Source: Glomus cerebriforme (lineage: Eukaryota; Glomeromycota; Glomeromycetes; Glomerales; Glomeraceae). From it: a stretch of 12,078 bases of DNA. A program made the position numbers and the translations under genes. Below the pieces are notes generated by a model. The model ran no database searches and had not been told where the DNA came from. It saw nothing but the letters and a program-made list of their open reading frames with translations. Below are positions 8,401 through 12,078 of this stretch, piece by piece. How positions within the stretch are numbered: the first letter of the stretch is position 1; every line of letters starts with the position of its first letter. The DNA lies in contig QKYT01000478.1 in NCBI GenBank assembly GCA_003550305.1, positions 10,836 to 22,913 of the forward strand, in the 5' to 3' direction.

Positions 8401-9360
8401 GTAAGNNAAATGAAAAANGAGACAATACNATCNGAAAGANCTTGAAGCTNCNATTAACGAATTAATTATAGAAAATGGATGTCAATAGTAATGAAATATG
8501 CAACAAAAGAAACATTGTAGAAATGGAGATACAGCACCAAAAGGAATATTAACTTACGAAATATTAGTTTGTGAATGTGAAATGAAAACTCAAGATATTA
8601 GGAAAAAAGGAATCAAATGAAGATATACAGGCGAAAAGAAGTAATAAGAAGATAAAAGTGAATATTCAATTGGAAAGATAATGATTAAAAAGGCGACACA
8701 ACAGAGAAGTTGGAAAATTTTAATAAAGGTTGGATTAGCGATAAGCATTCCAAACAACATTTTATTTGATAAAGATCTATATGGAGTAAATATATGATTA
8801 AGAAGTGGATATTACAACCAGTATAAGGATCAGTCAATTAAAATAAACTGAGTNGAGTAATTNTTTATTAGAAAATATATATAAGATAAAGGAGAAAAGA
8901 AAAATNATATAATAATATTTGAAGATAATAATTTGAGAATATGAATCATATACACAAAAATAAACATAGAATCAAAGGTGGAAAAGTATTGCTGGAGGGT
9001 GTTATGGAAGGAGAAATATATAAAGAGAGTATAAAGGTATAAGTCATGTAAAATATTATGTGTAAAAACAAATAATTACAAAGTAAATAGGTTAAAAGAT
9101 GGAAACAAATTTATAAATACTAAAATGTTTTAGAAATAGAATGAAGAAAGGAACTTAGTAGGGTATATTTAGTGAAGAGAATGATTAGGAGATATGTTGA
9201 AACTAATTGATAATATTATAGAAAGACGATAATTAAATAGTATAATAAAAGAGAATTTCATCACGTACATTTTGAGAATGAAAAAATAGAAAGTGGTGTA
9301 GGTTAAAATTATGGAATAATTTGATATGCATGGTGTGTTTATAAGTTTATAATAAAAGCT
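8401..9360 (+). other. Strongly purine-skewed, C-depleted block with ambiguous bases
   Basis: The plus strand is rich in A and G. Counting 8821-9360 by hand gives about 23 C and 101 G in 540 bases; 8461-8820 gives about 30 C and 68 G in 360. Eleven N bases lie in it, eight of them packed at 8406-8452. In the frame of 8648 about 50 codons stay open (contains KKATQQRSWKILIKVGLAIS, then NNILFDKDLYGVN to a TGA near 8798), and in the same frame upstream NGDTAPKGILTYEILVCECE is open. Beyond that, stops are frequent (about 23 in 300 codons, not clearly fewer than chance), so coding descent is only possible. The block may be a decayed multicopy element. No family is recognised, and minus-strand ORFs here are mirror images of the skew. 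Confidence 0.55.
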
Positions 9361-9992
9361 CATACAGATTTAAAATTCATGAGTAAGTATATTAAGCCAG
9401 ATTAATTTAGTCACGTGTAGTCATGTTATAAAATCATGGGATGTAATAATTAAAGTTGATTTTGACTCATGAATTAATAATCTATATATATATAATAAAA
9501 AAATTCATGTTGAACCTAGCGTTTATATAAATAGTCTTTAAATTGTGCGGCATGTGACGCATCTGTGCCTGATCTATACTTATAATATTTTTAGTTTTTG
9601 ATAGACATATTAATTAGTAGTAGATAATTATAAAATTTTTTTTGAAATTTTTTTTGCTTTCCTGGTAACTGGCATTGTTCTAATCCTAACAAGTAATACC
9701 TGAACCTGTTTTTGTACATATATTGCCTTCTTAAGAGTAACTTCGTATCAACATATTAAGGTCCTCATAGATGATAGTGAGAATTGCAACACAAAAAACA
9801 TTGTATATTATGAAATATTTCATTCTATAAATAAAATTCATGTTTGAAAATAACATTTCATATACATAACATTTCACATATAACATCTACTCACAATTCA
9901 CTATTATTGGCATAAACACATAAATTATATAAATTTATTACATCAAATAATATAAAATATAAACATACTATTGTTATTCTCTTATTAACTTG
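9361..9992. other. AT-rich spacer with small repeats
   Basis: No gene seen. It holds an inverted repeat at 9374-9475, a short TA run near 9482-9493, a less AT-rich patch at 9540-9580, and three loose tandem copies of ATAACATTTCA(T/C)AT-like sequence at 9850-9890. Confidence 0.5.
9374..9475. repeat. 11-bp perfect inverted repeat bounding about 100 bp
   Basis: AATTCATGAGT at 9374-9384 is matched by ACTCATGAATT at 9465-9475. The interval contains CACGTG (9412-9417), an E-box palindrome, and TGACTCA (9463-9469, overlapping the right arm), the bZIP/Gcn4-type core. It may be a tiny inverted-repeat element or a chance arrangement. Confidence 0.5.
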
Positions 9993-10033
9993 ATAGGGCA
10001 AATCCTATTCCTGCGTAGCGCAACAGGTTACGC
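9993..10033. repeat. Two adjacent hairpins in a GC island
   Basis: ATAGG-GCAAAT-CCTAT (9993-10008) is followed after four bases by GCGTAGC-GCAACAG-GTTACGC (10013-10033), a 7-base stem with one mismatch around a 7-base loop. The surrounding several hundred bases are very AT-rich, so this is a sharp compositional outlier. Such GC-rich palindromic ends are common in terminal inverted repeats of DNA transposons, but no second copy was found in the window. Confidence 0.55.
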
Positions 10034-10118
10034 CTAGTTTAATATAAATTATTCTTTCCATACAGTGTCCGAATATTGTATTTGAACTTTAATTTTGTTA
10101 GTATGGCTGTACTACTAA
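10034..10118. other. Short AT-rich spacer
   Basis: Nothing recognisable between the GC island and the TLDc relic. Confidence 0.5.
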
Positions 10119-10268
10119 AACCCTGTTATTAGATCCACCAAGAATTAATTAAAATTCATATACTGTACATTACTAATACCTTCTGATTTAGCAATCCATT
10201 TTGAGATAAATTCAGTATGTTGGATGTAATGATTTTGGAATCAATATTTTTTGAACTAAATTCTTTAG
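10119..10268 (-). pseudogene. Second TLDc-domain relic, opposite orientation
   Basis: On the minus strand the sequence reads SKEFSSKNIDSKIITSN and, in shifted frames, HTEFISKWIAKSEG and YEF-stop-LILGGSNN. These are the same first strands of the TLDc domain as in the plus-strand relic at 7446-7568 (IDSKIITSKHFELISK....YEFKLILRGS in the family). The two fragments also match at the base level: both contain TTGATTC(C/T)AAAATCATTACATCCAA and, further on, TATGAA(C/T)TTTAATTAATTCTT and GGTGGATCT or AGTGGATCT. At least two frame changes and one stop break this copy. The rest of the protein, including the BTB and BACK parts, was not found next to it. Only the N-terminal portion of the domain is left. 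Confidence 0.65.
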
Positions 10269-10474
10269 AAGTTCACAAGAATTGACATATGCCCGCCGTA
10301 AGCACAGAAAGTTTAATGACAACATGACATTTTTTTTTTGCATATGTAGAATAACTGTTATCCCATTTTTTAATATATCTAACAATTTTCAACCAAATTA
10401 CATGCAAAAAAAAAAATCAAAATAAAAAATATAGTTGGTTAAATTCACACTTATTTCTAACTGCAACTTTTTTA
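10269..10474. other. AT-rich spacer
   Basis: No coding or structural signal apart from poly-T and poly-A runs near 10330 and 10410 and a possible 3' splice site at its right end. Confidence 0.45.
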
Positions 10475-11204
10475 GCTGAATCATTCAAAACACCTGAAGT
10501 GAATGACAAATGTATTAGACTAAGAATGATTTCTATAATATAAAATAAAATCTTACTAAATATATTCAAGAAACTTTGGTTGGAGAAAGTCATGATTTTA
10601 TTGTTAAAAATGTTCTTGAAATTATTGAGAAAAAAATCCCTTGATAATTATGGTTTTTTGTTTTCTATAAATTTGTCATAAACCTGATACCTTTTTAAAT
10701 CAACTAAATTTCTTGCATCTATTTTAGAAATAATGATAAAAGAGATGATTTTATGTCGGATGAAATTATTATTTGAAAATTTACTAAATCCCATTCAACA
10801 AGGTATTAAAAAATGGAACAAAATTGTAATTACAATGCAACGATGGAAAGAAGATTAAGCGGATATATCTTCAGAAGATTTTCTTTTAAAAGTATATCCT
10901 TTTAAAGAAATAATTAATACTTGCATATCATATGACACCAAATATGAAACTAAATATTGATATGCAACCTCAACGGGAATATGTTTGGGATAAATCATTG
11001 AAGATAATGGAATAGTTTTATGTGCACTAAATGATTGTAATTCATTAAAGTGTTAAAAGTGTTAGAGCTAAATAATATCATTAGAAAATAAAGGTATTTT
11101 TGGATTATAGAGAAAACTGTACATGGGCTTTTGTTGGAGTATGTTCATTAGAAAATTTTAATTATGAAATCTTGAGACAATTATTGTCCTCAATTTGGAG
11201 GTGA
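10475..11204 (+). pseudogene. Decayed coding pieces of an unrecognised protein
   Basis: Protein-like pieces follow one another on the plus strand: AESFKTPEVNDKCIRLRMIS (10475-10540), IQETLVGESHDFIVKNVLEI (10564-10641), then about 90 codons from 10688 to 10957 with one internal TAA at 10856-10858 (contains NPIQQGIKKWNKIVITMQRW and SSEDFLLKVYPFKEIINTCI). GIVLCALNDCNSLKC (11009-11053) and RENCTWAFVGVCSLENFNYE (within 11100-11201) come last. The pieces use two or more frames, so frameshifts have occurred. Just before the first piece, TTCTAACTGCAACTTTTTTAG looks like a branch site and 3' splice site, hinting that an upstream exon was lost or lies further left. I do not recognise the family. Cys and Trp in the later part and its spacing suggest a real globular protein, not chance. 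Confidence 0.55.
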
Positions 11205-11849
11205 TGTTTAATCATCATTCTGGTCGCCTTAATTCAACATCAAAAAGTTGTAAATTAAATTCTCAATTATTTTAATTTTAATCTGTCAATTAAAATAAAA
11301 TTAAAGAATTTTAATTGATAGTTGTTAAGAGATTCGATAATTTTATGATGTGACGTATTCTAAAAATAGTTTATAAAACTTTGTAATATATGAAAATAAT
11401 ATGTTCTAAAGTATAAAGAAGTTAAAGAGTGAATTTAAAAGAAGTTCAAAGGAAAACAAAATCGATGTTTATTATTTTATTAAATTGTAAAAAAAAAGTT
11501 TGTGTTGTATTTTCATATTTAATCGCAAAATTCACAAAGAATATGTTGAGAATTATTATGTAAAAATATACAGTATAACAAAAAATAATTGCAATTATGT
11601 TTCGTATCTTTACTATTGTAAAATGTGGAAAAGCTTAATTTTGTGATTTTTCCTTATCAAAACCTTATGCCTTAATTATGTATCTTACTATATAAAGAAA
11701 TATTTAAATTTTAAATCATAATTAAAATCACAAAAGTTCTTATTCTATAGATTTGATTAAACTTAATTGTTTTCTAATATTTTTTTGATAATTACTGGAT
11801 AGCAATATCTTTAATGTGGTTTTTTCAGACTAAACACAATTTACTGCTT
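11205..11849. other. AT-rich spacer with one stem-loop
   Basis: No gene seen. It lies between the plus-strand relic and the 3' end of the minus-strand gene at 11850, so both read into it. A stem-loop lies at 11283-11321 and a TACAGTA motif at 11569-11575. Confidence 0.5.
11283..11321. repeat. Stem-loop, 14-bp arms with one mismatch
   Basis: CTGTCAATTAAAAT (11283-11296) pairs with ATTTTAATTGATAG (11308-11321) at 13 of 14 positions around an 11-base loop. It follows the plus-strand relic by about 80 bases. The arms are AT-rich, so it is structurally weak. Confidence 0.45.
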
Positions 11850-12078
11850 TCATTTCAATGATTTCCTTTGAGCGGCAGTAGACCGATTAACGATACTGGA
11901 TTCTTCTTTTGGTGTAACATTTCTTTCAACATTATTAGTGTTATTAATGTTAATTGATGATAAAATTCTTGGTCTGACTTTTCTTTTTGAAACTGAAGTA
12001 ATATCATTACATTTTCTTTCTTTGATTAACCTCATATGAGTTAATTGTGAACCATCAGAAATTTTTCTTGATTTATAG
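11850..12078 (-). CDS. 3' end of a gene entering from the right; basic, Ser/Asn-rich C-terminus
   Basis: The minus-strand frame is open from the window edge to a TGA at 11850-11852, about 75 codons. It reads KSRKISDGSQLTHMRLIKER, then SVSKRKVRPRILSSININNT and KEESSIVNRSTAAQRKSLK before the stop. An ATG at 12033-12035 lies inside, but the frame continues upstream of it without a stop, so it is probably not the start. The tail is basic and low in hydrophobic residues, as in a disordered C-terminus; RKVRPR could be a nuclear-localisation-like patch. No domain is visible and I do not recognise the protein. Unlike the other coding segments here it shows no stop or frame change, so it may belong to an intact gene whose body lies beyond 12078. 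An intron boundary near the edge cannot be excluded. Confidence 0.6.
   Translation of the reverse strand, partial: YKSRKISDGSQLTHMRLIKERKCNDITSVSKRKVRPRILSSININNTNNVERNVTPKEESSIVNRSTAAQRKSLK

Noticed and set aside
8401..9360. A protein read with TGA as Trp (mitochondrial-type code)
   Set aside because: TAA and TAG stops are as common as TGA in the same frame, so recoding does not open it.
9169..9363. A 64-residue hydrophobic minus-strand ORF
   Set aside because: It is the complement of the purine-rich block, which yields Phe/Ile/Ser/Tyr-rich translation and few stops by composition alone.
9540..9580. tRNA or small RNA gene in the less AT-rich patch
   Set aside because: No cloverleaf, and no A-box and B-box pair, could be fitted.

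Overview
The window is AT-rich, N-containing eukaryotic draft sequence. It most resembles the repeat-rich, gene-poor part of an arbuscular mycorrhizal fungus genome (Glomeromycotina, Rhizophagus-like). The assignment rests on recognising lineage-expanded families: an F-box protein opening with MSKLN/KDVLF, a Tyr-kinase-like protein with a zinc-ribbon leader before 'LEWIPYDRF..IEYIAKGGFGKV', and BTB-BACK-TLDc proteins ('VDSKIITSKHFELISK'). A decayed LINE, short GT-AG introns and very AT-rich spacers fit the same picture. No database search was possible, so the species call is inference.

Layout. 1-1555 (+): decayed 3' end of a non-LTR retrotransposon (RNase H, zinc knuckle, C-terminal tail, TAAAAA-repeat 3' end), clearly more GC-rich than what follows. 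1886-2340 (-): two open, protein-like pieces of an unrecognised gene. 2989-4428 (-): nearly full-length F-box protein relic with several frameshifts, one nonsense codon and 14 ambiguous bases. 4759-4941 (-): weak coding-like fragment. 5464-5661 (+): 65-codon hypothetical ORF. 6143-6678 (-): 5' part of a protein kinase gene with a recognisable 79-bp intron, internally deleted and truncated. 7227-7568 (+): BACK/TLDc relic. 8126-8260: 12-13-bp minisatellite. 8299-8338: GC-rich hairpin. 8401-9360: strongly purine-skewed, C-depleted, N-dotted block. 9374-9475: inverted repeat. 9993-10033: two adjacent hairpins in a GC island. 10119-10268 (-): second TLDc relic, homologous to the one at 7446-7568 but opposite in orientation. 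10475-11204 (+): decayed coding pieces of an unrecognised protein. 11850-12078 (-): 3' end of a gene that runs out of the window and is the only possibly intact coding sequence.

These genes do not form a pathway or operon. The window reads as a gene graveyard: fragments of the families that are amplified in these fungi (F-box, kinase, BTB/TLDc, LINE), in mixed orientation, separated by very AT-rich spacer. The retained intron in the kinase relic suggests DNA-level duplication, not retroposition. The scattered N bases fall only in the F-box relic and the purine-skewed block, which suggests that these are multicopy sequences collapsed in assembly, or poorly covered ones. I did not find a convincing new functional system. 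The most unusual signals are the C-depleted block with its minisatellite and hairpin, the inverted pair of TLDc relics, and the unrecognised relics at both ends.
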